From the NCBI RefSeq assembly GCF_914271485.1, contig NZ_CAJZAG010000010.1:248001-312000 (forward strand): DNA of 64,000 nt, read 5' to 3'. A program made the translations under genes and the position numbers. This DNA comes from Cupriavidus pampae (GTDB lineage: Bacteria > Pseudomonadota > Gammaproteobacteria > Burkholderiales > Burkholderiaceae). Below are positions 53,639-61,382 of this stretch, piece by piece. Position 1 is the stretch's first letter; each line of letters starts with the position of its first letter. The notes beneath the pieces are model-generated. The model made no database searches and was not told where the DNA came from. It saw only the letters and a program-made list of their open reading frames with translations.

Positions 53639-55498
53639 TTAACTCAACATCAGGGCGACACGGTAGGTAACAAACGACGCCAGATACGCCAGACCGGTCA
53701 GGTAGGCGGCCGATAGCGCCATGATCTTCCACGAGTTGGTCTCGCGGCGGATCACGGCGAGCGTCGACACGCATTGTGGCGCAAACACGTACCAGGCGAG
53801 CAGCGACAGCGCGGTGGCCAGCGACCATTGCGCGGCGATCATCGGTGCCAGTTGCGTGGCCACGGTATCGTCGCTGCCGGACAGCGCATAGACGGTGGCC
53901 AGCGCGCCCACCGCTACCTCGCGCGCTGCCAGGCCCGGCACCAGTGCGATGCAGATCTGCCAGTTGAAGCCGATCGGCGCGAATACGTGCTCGAGCGCTT
54001 TCCCGATCATGCCGGCAAAGCTGTAGTCGATCGCCGGTCCGGTTGCGCCATCGGGCGGCGCTGGGAACGTAGCCAGGAACCACAGCAGCACCGTCAGCGC
54101 GAGGATCACCTTACCCACGCGCGACAGGAAGATGCGCGCGCGTTCCCACAGGCCGATGGCCACGTCGCGCGGGTTCGGAATGCGGTACGACGGCAGTTCC
54201 ATCAACAGCGGATGATCGGTGCGGTCGCGGCGGAAATACTTGAGCACGTAGGCCACGATCAGCGCGCTGAGGATACCCGCCACATACAGCACGAACAGCA
54301 CCAGGCCCTGCAGGTTGAAGATGCCGCCCACCGTGCGCTCGGGAATAAACGCGCCGATCAGCAGCGCATACACCGGCAGCCGCGCGGAGCAGGTCATCAG
54401 CGGCGCCACGAGGATCGTGGTCAGGCGGTCACGCGGATCCTGGATCGTGCGCGTCGCCATGATGCCGGGAATCGCGCAGGCGAAACTCGACAGCAGCGGA
54501 ATGAACGACCGGCCCGACAGGCCCGCGCCCATCATCAGACGGTCCAGCAGGAACGCCGCGCGCGGCAGATAACCCGACTCCTCGAGCGTGAGGATGAACA
54601 GGAAGAGGATCAGGATCTGCGGCAGGAACACGATCACGCTGCCAAGGCCCGCGATCATGCCATCGACGATCAGGCTCTTGAGCATGCCGTCCGGCATCCA
54701 GGTGCCGACGATCTCGCCCAGCATGTGCACGCCGCCCTCGATGCCGTCCATCAGAGGTTCCGCCCACGAGAACACGGCCTGGAACATCAGGAACAGCAGC
54801 ACGGCCAGGATCACCAGACCGAACACGGGATGCAGCAGGATGCGATCGAGGCGATCGTCGAGACGCGCCGTGCGCGCCGGCATCGTTACGGCGGCGGCCA
54901 GCAGCTTGCGAACCTCCGCGTGCGCATCGAGGTCCGACAGTGCCTCGAGCGGCTGCGCGGGCAGCGCCTTGGGCAACTCCCCTTCGAGCAGGTCGACCAA
55001 CGCGGCGGCCCCGTCGCGCTTGACGGCAACAGTCTGCACGACCGGCACGCCCAGCGCGGCCGAGAGCTTGTCCCGATCGATCAGGATGCCGCGCTTGGCC
55101 GCGGCGTCGCTCATATTCAGCACCACCACCATCGGCAGGCCGAGGCGACGCAATTCCAGCACGAAGCGCAGATGCAGCCGCAGGTTGGTGGCATCGACCA
55201 CCGATACCAGCAGGTCGGGGCGCGGCTCGTCGGCGCGCTGCCCCAGCACGACTTCGCGCGTCACCACCTCGTCGAGGCTCGCGGCGCGCAGGCTGTACGC
55301 GCCCGGCAGATCGAGAATCCGCACGACGCGGCCGCTCGGCGCCACGAACTGGCCTTCCTTGCGCTCGACGGTGACGCCCGCGTAGTTGGCCACCTTCTGG
55401 CGGCTGCCGGTCAGGCGATTGAACAGCGCGGTCTTGCCGCAGTTGGGATTACCGACAAGCGCGATGCGCAACGCGGAAGAATTCGGGGCAACGGACAT
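53639..55498 (-). CDS. feoB: Ferrous iron transport protein B
   Basis: A 619-residue FeoB. The N-terminal G domain has IALVGNPNCGKTALFNRLTG (G1), DLPGAYSL (G3) and VVLNMSD (G4). Membrane domain signatures include GLGSVIVFLPQILILFLFIL, SSFACAIPGIMATRTI and FVPGL-like IALVPGLAAREVAVGALATV. It is shorter than the E. coli protein (about 770), as in many betaproteobacteria. It imports Fe2+ across the inner membrane with FeoA. It starts 57 bases after feoA. Confidence 0.96.
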   Translation of the reverse strand: MSVAPNSSALRIALVGNPNCGKTALFNRLTGSRQKVANYAGVTVERKEGQFVAPSGRVVRILDLPGAYSLRAASLDEVVTREVVLGQRADEPRPDLLVSVVDATNLRLHLRFVLELRRLGLPMVVVLNMSDAAAKRGILIDRDKLSAALGVPVVQTVAVKRDGAAALVDLLEGELPKALPAQPLEALSDLDAHAEVRKLLAAAVTMPARTARLDDRLDRILLHPVFGLVILAVLLFLMFQAVFSWAEPLMDGIEGGVHMLGEIVGTWMPDGMLKSLIVDGMIAGLGSVIVFLPQILILFLFILTLEESGYLPRAAFLLDRLMMGAGLSGRSFIPLLSSFACAIPGIMATRTIQDPRDRLTTILVAPLMTCSARLPVYALLIGAFIPERTVGGIFNLQGLVLFVLYVAGILSALIVAYVLKYFRRDRTDHPLLMELPSYRIPNPRDVAIGLWERARIFLSRVGKVILALTVLLWFLATFPAPPDGATGPAIDYSFAGMIGKALEHVFAPIGFNWQICIALVPGLAAREVAVGALATVYALSGSDDTVATQLAPMIAAQWSLATALSLLAWYVFAPQCVSTLAVIRRETNSWKIMALSAAYLTGLAYLASFVTYRVALMLS

Positions 55499-55555
55499 AG
55501 GCAGGAAAGGGACCCGTGCGGCGTGATGGGGTAAGCAGGAGGAGGCGTGCGGTCT

Positions 55556-55882
55556 TCAGGCCTGACGCTTGGCGGCCGCTTGCTGCGCCAGCTGTTCGGC
55601 GGTCGCATCGTCGGATGCCGGCGCGATACTCGACACCGTCGCGCTGGCCACCTCGACCGTGATGCGGGCGGCTTCGGCGCGCCGCAGCGCGAAACGCGTA
55701 AAGCCGACCTGCACGACCATCGGATCCTTGCCGAACGGACCGAACGCGATGATCTGCACTGCCTCGCCCGGCACGAAGCCGAGATCACGCAGCCGGCGCG
55801 CGATCGCATCGTCGGACGACAGATCCTCCACCGCTTGCACAACGGCGGCAGTACGCAGGGGAAGTTCAGACAACCGCATCAT
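55556..55882 (-). CDS. feoA: Ferrous iron transport protein A
   Basis: A 108-residue SH3-like FeoA protein: MMRLSELPLRTAAVVQAVED, RRLRDLGFVPGEAVQIIAFG, DPMVVQVGFTRFALRRAEAA. I use ATG 55882; the frame extends further upstream through the promoter. FeoA proteins bind the FeoB G domain and are needed for transport. It carries an extra Ala/Gln-rich tail of about 20 residues. Confidence 0.92.
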   Translation of the reverse strand: MMRLSELPLRTAAVVQAVEDLSSDDAIARRLRDLGFVPGEAVQIIAFGPFGKDPMVVQVGFTRFALRRAEAARITVEVASATVSSIAPASDDATAEQLAQQAAAKRQA

Positions 55883-55908
55883 GCTTTGGCCCTGGTTGGG
55901 TCGTAAAT

Positions 55909-55926
55909 AAAAATCGTTCTCGATTG
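55909..55926 (-). promoter_or_regulatory. Fur-like site upstream of feoA
   Basis: AATCG-TTCT-CGATT within an AT-rich stretch 27-44 bases before feoA forms an inverted repeat resembling a degenerate Fur box. Match to the consensus is partial. Confidence 0.4.
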
Positions 55927-56207
55927 TATAGCAATTGCCGGCTGATCGCCGCCGAACGGCCGTGCTTGGCGCACCGGACAAGGCTTCCAAGGCGGTGAAA
56001 AAATGTAGCAGGAATCGCTTCGATATAAAGGAAGCGTAAAAAATTCCATATCGAACGCACGTCTTTATTGGATTACCACAATTGCGTTATTGGTACCTCG
56101 ATCACAGAGCGCTAAGCTGCAAGCACGCTGAACACCCCGTTCCACGCGTACTTTCCAAGCCACTGCCCCTCGGGACCGGTGGCTTTTTCTTTGGCGAGCG
56201 GCGGATT
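55927..56207. other. Intergenic region between feoA and a LysR gene
   Basis: No gene seen. It is AT-rich around 56030-56100. A plus-strand terminator-like hairpin lies at 56157-56185, although neither flanking gene is transcribed rightward. Confidence 0.45.
56157..56190 (+). terminator. Orphan rightward terminator-like hairpin
   Basis: AAGCCAC (56157-56163) pairs with GTGGCTT (56179-56185), with further pairing CCC/GGG inside, and is followed by TTTCTTT. It would end a rightward transcript, but no coding gene precedes it on that strand; a small RNA is one explanation. Confidence 0.5.
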
Positions 56208-57113
56208 CTACGGCTGCTCGGGGTGGCTCGCCAATCTCATGCGTAGTTTTACGCTATCGACGAAATGATCGCGTGCGGGATCGTCCGGGTGCTGCCGCCA
56301 CACGCAGTAAACCTCGGACGGCACGTCGGTATCGCTGAGCGGCCGGAAGGCCGCGCCGGCCATGCCGGAGCGCGCGAGGGCGGCCGGCACGACCGCCACG
56401 CCCATGCCCTGCGCCACCAGCGAGACCACCGACAGCCAGTGGCGCACTTCGTGACGGACCTGTGGATAGAAGCCCTGCGCGACACACATCTCGAAGATGC
56501 GGTTGTAATAGTCGGGCGACGCCTGGCGCGAGAACAGCACGAACGGTTCGCCACGCAGGTCGGTCAGCGCCACGCTGTCGCGCGCGGTCAAGGCATGCGC
56601 CGCGGGCATGCAACATACGAATTGTTCGCGATGGGCCAGCACCGTGACCAGTTCGTCTGGTACCCGGTTGGTGTGGACGAAGCCCGCGTCGAGTTCGCCG
56701 TGCAGCAGCGCATCGATCTGTTCCTGCGAGTTCAGTTCGGTCAGCGCGACCTGAATACCGGGAAAGCGTGCCTCGAAGTCCTGCAGAAGCTGCGGCATGC
56801 CGCGATACAGCATCGAGCCAACAAAGCCGACCCGCAACCGCCCCACGGCGCCGGCCTCGATCTCGCGCGCAAGCTGGCGGGCCGCCTCGGCTTGCGCCAG
56901 CAGCGCCGTGGCCGATTCCCGAAATGCGCGCCCTGCGGCAGTAAGCCGCACGCCGCGGCTGTCGCGCTCGAACAGGCGGGCGCCCACGGAGGCCTCCAAC
57001 TGCTGGATATTCAGCGACAGCGGCGGCTGGGAGATCGATAGCCGCCGCGCGGCGCGCCCGAAGTGCAGTTCTTCGGCGAGCACGAGAAAGTAACGCAGGT
57101 GACGGAATTCCAT
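56208..57113 (-). CDS. LysR-family transcriptional regulator
   Basis: A 301-residue LysR regulator. HTH at residues 3-62: LRYFLVLAEELHFGRAARRL then SISQPPLSLNIQQLEASVGA. Effector domain from about 92 (LRVGFVGSMLYRGMPQLLQD). It is divergent from the acyl-CoA dehydrogenase operon with 132 bases between starts, which contain AT-rich segments suited to LysR binding. It likely activates that operon in response to an organic acid. Confidence 0.93.
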   Translation of the reverse strand: MEFRHLRYFLVLAEELHFGRAARRLSISQPPLSLNIQQLEASVGARLFERDSRGVRLTAAGRAFRESATALLAQAEAARQLAREIEAGAVGRLRVGFVGSMLYRGMPQLLQDFEARFPGIQVALTELNSQEQIDALLHGELDAGFVHTNRVPDELVTVLAHREQFVCCMPAAHALTARDSVALTDLRGEPFVLFSRQASPDYYNRIFEMCVAQGFYPQVRHEVRHWLSVVSLVAQGMGVAVVPAALARSGMAGAAFRPLSDTDVPSEVYCVWRQHPDDPARDHFVDSVKLRMRLASHPEQP

Positions 57114-57245
57114 GGCGATACAAAAATTATATGGATCGAGCCAATTTTAGAATTAGACACGAATCGTTGCCATCCGAATAATGAAGCCCAAACCGATCCG
57201 GTCGCCGCGCGCAGCGAGGGACCGACAAGCTTCAGGAGACGATTC

Positions 57246-59048
57246 ATGCCCACCAGCGCCCTGCGCGAGGCTTCGGCCGCCCCGACCTCCGACGTTATTC
57301 CTCCCCTGAGCCATCCCGTGCCCGATCGGCACGGCGGCAGCCTGTTCACCGCCGACCCCGACCTGCGTGCGCTGCTGCCGCTGTATCTGCCGGCCGACCT
57401 GTTCCATCACCTGCTGCCGCACCTCGAACGGATGGGTGCGCTTGCAGGCGGCGTGCTCGACGAACTTGCCAACGTGGCCGATCACGCGCCGCCCACGTTG
57501 TCGCATCGCACCCGTAGCGGGTTGGACGACCAGCGCATTCACAAGCATCCCGCGTATATCGAGCTCGAGCGCGTGGCCTTCGCCGAGTTTGGCCTCGCGG
57601 CCGCCTCGCACCGCGGCGGCGTGCTCGGCTGGGACAAACCGATGCCGCCGGCTGCCAAGTACGCGCTGACCTATTTGTTCGTGCAGGCCGAATTCGGGTT
57701 GTGCTGCCCGCTGTCGATGACCGACTCGCTCACGCGTACGCTGCGCAAGTTTGGCGATTCGGCACTGGTCGAGCGCTACCTGCCGAACCTCACCACGCAG
57801 GTCTTCGACGATCTCTATCAGGGCGCGATGTTTATGACCGAGCAGGGCGCTGGCTCCGACGTCGCGGCCACGGCTACGCGCGCGGTGCGCGATCCCGCGG
57901 CGGAAGGCGGCTGGCGTCTGATCGGCGACAAGTGGTTCTGCTCGAACCCCGATGCCGCGCTTGCCATGGTGCTGGCCCGCGTGGAAGAAGCGGATGGCAG
58001 CGCGGTCGCCGGCATCAAGGGCGTGTCGCTGTTCCTGCTGCCGCGCACCCTCGCGGACGGCAGCGCCAATCACTACCGAATCATTCGGCTCAAGGACAAG
58101 CTCGGCACGCGTTCGATGGCGAGTGGGGAAATCCGGCTCGAGGGTGCGCACGCGTGGCTCGTCGGAGAGCCGGGCCGCGGCTTTGTGCAGATGGCCGACA
58201 TGATCAATAACTCGCGGCTCTCCAACGGCGTGCGCGCGGCGGGTTTGATGCGCCGTGCGCTGACCGAGGGCTTGTTTATCGCGCGCGAGCGGCAGGCCTT
58301 TGGCAAGCGATTGATCGACATGCCGCTGATGCGCCGGCAGTTGCTCAAGCTCACGCTGCCCACCGAGCAGGCGCGCACGATGGTGTTCCAGACTGCGGAA
58401 GCGCTGCGCCGTGCGGATGCCGGCGAGGCCGACGCCTATGCGCTGATGCGCGTGCTTACGCCGCTGATCAAGTTCCGCGCCTGCCGCGATGCGCGCCGCG
58501 TGACCGGCGATGCGATGGAAATGCGTGGCGGCTGCGGCTATATCGAAGAATGGAGCGATCCGCGCCTCGTGCGCGATGCCCACCTCGGATCGATCTGGGA
58601 AGGCACGAGCAATATCGTGGCGCTGGACGTGCTGCGCGCGATTCGTCGCGAGAACTCGCTGCCGGTGCTGCGGGCTCACTTGCAGGCGCTGCTGGACGAT
58701 ACGCCGCTGCATGCGGTGGCGCGCCAGCAATTCGAGCGCGTGCTGAGCGGCGCGATCGCACAAGCGCAACGCGCGGCCGATGCCCAGGCCGAAGGCGACG
58801 TGCTTGCGCGTCAGGCGGCCTCCGCGCTGTATCACGTGACCAGCGCTGTAGCGATGGCTTGGGAAGCGGGCCGCATCGGCTCGGCTCGACGCATGCGACT
58901 GGCGCAGGCGGTGCTGATTCATCGCGTGCTGCCGCAGGACCCGCTCGGTGGCGAGATCGAACCCGCGTGGCTCGCGGAGACCGTGCTGCCTGCCGCCGAA
59001 GCGTCCGTGCGCGATGCGGATGCGGTGGCCGACGTCAACGTGTTCTGA
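57246..59048 (+). CDS. Acyl-CoA dehydrogenase (AidB-like subgroup)
   Basis: A 600-residue acyl-CoA dehydrogenase, longer than the usual 380-400 and close in layout to AidB-type enzymes. Signatures: FMTEQGAGSDVAATATRAVR, IRLKDKLGTRSMASGEIRLE, GGCGYIEEWSDPRLVRDAHL and SIWEGTSNIVALDVLRAIRR (the Glu-Gly-Thr-Ser loop). An AGGAGA site precedes ATG 57246. First gene of an operon with a Bug receptor and a CoA-transferase, suggesting degradation of an imported acid through its CoA ester. Confidence 0.92.
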   Translation: MPTSALREASAAPTSDVIPPLSHPVPDRHGGSLFTADPDLRALLPLYLPADLFHHLLPHLERMGALAGGVLDELANVADHAPPTLSHRTRSGLDDQRIHKHPAYIELERVAFAEFGLAAASHRGGVLGWDKPMPPAAKYALTYLFVQAEFGLCCPLSMTDSLTRTLRKFGDSALVERYLPNLTTQVFDDLYQGAMFMTEQGAGSDVAATATRAVRDPAAEGGWRLIGDKWFCSNPDAALAMVLARVEEADGSAVAGIKGVSLFLLPRTLADGSANHYRIIRLKDKLGTRSMASGEIRLEGAHAWLVGEPGRGFVQMADMINNSRLSNGVRAAGLMRRALTEGLFIARERQAFGKRLIDMPLMRRQLLKLTLPTEQARTMVFQTAEALRRADAGEADAYALMRVLTPLIKFRACRDARRVTGDAMEMRGGCGYIEEWSDPRLVRDAHLGSIWEGTSNIVALDVLRAIRRENSLPVLRAHLQALLDDTPLHAVARQQFERVLSGAIAQAQRAADAQAEGDVLARQAASALYHVTSAVAMAWEAGRIGSARRMRLAQAVLIHRVLPQDPLGGEIEPAWLAETVLPAAEASVRDADAVADVNVF

Positions 59049-59092
59049 CCGCAGACAACAAACAATAAACAGAAAGTACCGGAGACATCATC

Positions 59093-60085
59093 ATGCAATT
59101 CTGGAAACGCGTGGCGGCGGCAGCCGCCTGCACGCTGTGCCTTGCCGTGGCCCCCGCTTACGCGCAAGAAGATTATCCGAGCAAGCCGATCATGCTCGTC
59201 GTCACCTATCCGCCGGGCGGACCGACCGACGCGATGGCGCGCACGCTCGCGGCCGCGCTCAAGAACAGCCTGGGCCAGACCGTGGTGGTCGAGAACCGCG
59301 CGGGCGCGGGCGGCAACATCGGTGCCGAGGCCGTGGCGCGCGCCGAGCCCGATGGCTACACGCTGATGTTCGGTACCTCCGCGCCGCTTGCCATCAACGT
59401 AAGTCTCTACCGCAAGATCAACTACGATCCGATCAAGAGCTTCGCACCCGTGATTCAGATCGGTCTGCTGCCCAACGTGCTGGTGGTCAATGCGAACGTG
59501 CCGGTGAAGAACGTGCAGGAATTGATCGCGTACGGCAAGGCGCATCCGGGCAAGCTGACCTATGCCTCGTCGGGCAACGGCGCCTCATCGCATCTGGCCG
59601 GCGTGCTGTTCAACAACCTTGCGGGCACGGACTTCCAGCACGTGCCTTACAAGGGCACCGGCCCCGCGCTCAATGACCTGCTCGGCGGCCAGGTCAGCAT
59701 GACCTTCACCGACGTGCTGACCGCGCTGCCGTTTATCAAGAGCGGCAAAGTGCGCGCACTCGGCGTGACCACGCGTGGCCGTTCCCAGGCGTTGCCCGAT
59801 GTGCCGACCGTTGCCGAGCAGGCCGGCGCGCTCGGCCTGTCCACCTTCGACGTTTCCGTGTTCTTCGGTGTGGTCGCGCCGGCCGGCACGCCGCCTGAGA
59901 TCATTCGCAAGCTGAACACGGCCTTTGCCGACGCGCTGCAACAGCCGGAGGTCCGCAAGACGCTGCAAGGCCAGGGCCTCGAGTTCGCGCCGTCGACGAC
60001 GCCCGAGCAGCTGGGTGCGTTCGTCAAGTCGGAGGTCGGCAAATGGCGTACCGTGGTGCAAAAATCCGGCGCGCAGCTGGACTGA
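59093..60085 (+). CDS. Bug/TctC-family periplasmic receptor
   Basis: A 330-residue tripartite-type binding protein. Signal peptide to AYA/QED; EDYPSKPIMLVVTYPPGGPT, VVVENRAGAGGNIGAEAVAR, FQHVPYKGTGPALNDLLGGQ. GGAGA ribosome site, 44 bases after the dehydrogenase gene. It should bind the organic acid activated by the next enzyme. No TctAB partner nearby. Confidence 0.93.
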   Translation: MQFWKRVAAAAACTLCLAVAPAYAQEDYPSKPIMLVVTYPPGGPTDAMARTLAAALKNSLGQTVVVENRAGAGGNIGAEAVARAEPDGYTLMFGTSAPLAINVSLYRKINYDPIKSFAPVIQIGLLPNVLVVNANVPVKNVQELIAYGKAHPGKLTYASSGNGASSHLAGVLFNNLAGTDFQHVPYKGTGPALNDLLGGQVSMTFTDVLTALPFIKSGKVRALGVTTRGRSQALPDVPTVAEQAGALGLSTFDVSVFFGVVAPAGTPPEIIRKLNTAFADALQQPEVRKTLQGQGLEFAPSTTPEQLGAFVKSEVGKWRTVVQKSGAQLD

Positions 60086-60101
60086 ACACACAGGAGACTC
60101 C

Positions 60102-61247
60102 ATGACGATCAAGACGCCCCCTTCCACCGGCGCGCTCGCCGGCATTCGCGTAGTCGATCTGTCGCGCATTCTCGGCGGCCCGTTCTGCGGACAGATCCTG
60201 GGCGACCATGGCGCCGACGTGCTCAAGATCGAACCGCCGCAGGGCGACGACACGCGTACGTGGGGGCCGCCGTTCCGCGATGGCGTGGCCTCCTATTACT
60301 TCGGCCTCAATCGCAACAAGCGCGTGATGCGGCTCGACCTGACGACCGAGGCCGATCGCGAGGTCCTACTGGCGCTGTTGGCCGATGCGGACGTACTGGT
60401 CGAGAACTTCAAGACCGGCACGCTCGAGAAGTGGGGACTGGGCTATGACGCGCTGTCGCAGCGCTTTCCGCGCCTCGTGCATTGCCGCGTGTCGGGCTTC
60501 GGTGCCGACGGTCCGCTTGGCGGATTGCCCGGCTACGACGCGGCGATCCAGGCGATGGCCGGCATCATGAGCATCAATGGCGAACCCAACGGCGACCCGC
60601 TGCGCGTGGGGTTGCCGGTAGTCGATATGGTCACTGGTCTCAATGCCACGCTGGGCGTGCTGCTGGCATTGCAGGAGCGCGAGCGCAGCGGCCGCGGGCA
60701 ATTCGTCGAGGCCGCGCTGTACGACTCTGGCCTGTCGCTGCTGCATCCGCATGCGGCCAACTGGTTCATGAGCGGCAAGGCGCCGCAGCGTACCGGCAAC
60801 GCGCATCCGAACATTTACCCGTACGACACGGTTGCCACGGCCACTGATCCGATTTTTCTTGCCGTGGGTAACGACCGACAGTTCCGCATCCTGTGCGAGC
60901 GACTCGGTCTGGCAGCATTGGCAGACGATGAACGCTACGCCACGGCCGGCGCGCGTTCGGTCAATCGCGCCACACTCAAGGTCGAGCTCGAGGCGCGCAT
61001 GCGCGAGGTCGATGGCAAGTCGTTCGCCGACGAGCTCGCTGCGGCAGGTGTGCCGTGCGCACCGGTGTTGTCGGTGCCGGATGCACTCGAGCATCCGCAC
61101 ACCGCGCATCGCGAGATGGTTGTCGAGATGCCGGGCGGCTACAAGGGACTCGGCGCACCGGTGAAATTGAGCCGCACGCCGGCCACCTATCGTCACGCGC
61201 CGCTGACCGAAGGCGACACGTTCCTGCCACGCGAATCGGAGGACTAG
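60102..61247 (+). CDS. CaiB/BaiF-type CoA-transferase
   Basis: A 381-residue family III CoA-transferase. LAGIRVVDLSRILGGPFCGQ starts the fold; ADVLKIEPPQGDDTR binds CoA; the catalytic Asp lies in EAALYDSGLSLLHPHA; the GNDRQFRILCERLG segment and C-terminal PVKLSRTPATYRHAPL are typical. ATG 60102 follows an AGGAG site, 16 bases after the receptor gene. It would activate the imported acid with CoA from another thioester, feeding the acyl-CoA dehydrogenase. Confidence 0.93.
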   Translation: MTIKTPPSTGALAGIRVVDLSRILGGPFCGQILGDHGADVLKIEPPQGDDTRTWGPPFRDGVASYYFGLNRNKRVMRLDLTTEADREVLLALLADADVLVENFKTGTLEKWGLGYDALSQRFPRLVHCRVSGFGADGPLGGLPGYDAAIQAMAGIMSINGEPNGDPLRVGLPVVDMVTGLNATLGVLLALQERERSGRGQFVEAALYDSGLSLLHPHAANWFMSGKAPQRTGNAHPNIYPYDTVATATDPIFLAVGNDRQFRILCERLGLAALADDERYATAGARSVNRATLKVELEARMREVDGKSFADELAAAGVPCAPVLSVPDALEHPHTAHREMVVEMPGGYKGLGAPVKLSRTPATYRHAPLTEGDTFLPRESED

Positions 61248-61263
61248 CGTACCCATTTCTGCG
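61247..61263 (-). repeat. Dispersed repeat copy 6
   Basis: On the minus strand reads CGCAGAAATGGGTACGC, identical to the copy at 53093-53109. It begins at the last base of the CoA-transferase stop codon. Confidence 0.8.
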
Positions 61264-61382
61264 CGGTCTCTGATGATGAGAAAAGCGTTTACTGATAATC
61301 GTAAAGTGCCGAATTCACATCTTTTGGCGTGATTCCTGCCTATATTGAGGAGCGTAAAAACTAAAACAGAGTGGTGGCGATC

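Noticed and set aside
53774-55534. 586-residue rightward frame opposite feoB
   Set aside because: Antisense shadow of a well-recognised FeoB frame.
57153-58922. 589-residue leftward frame opposite the acyl-CoA dehydrogenase
   Set aside because: Antisense shadow; the sense frame carries all dehydrogenase signatures.
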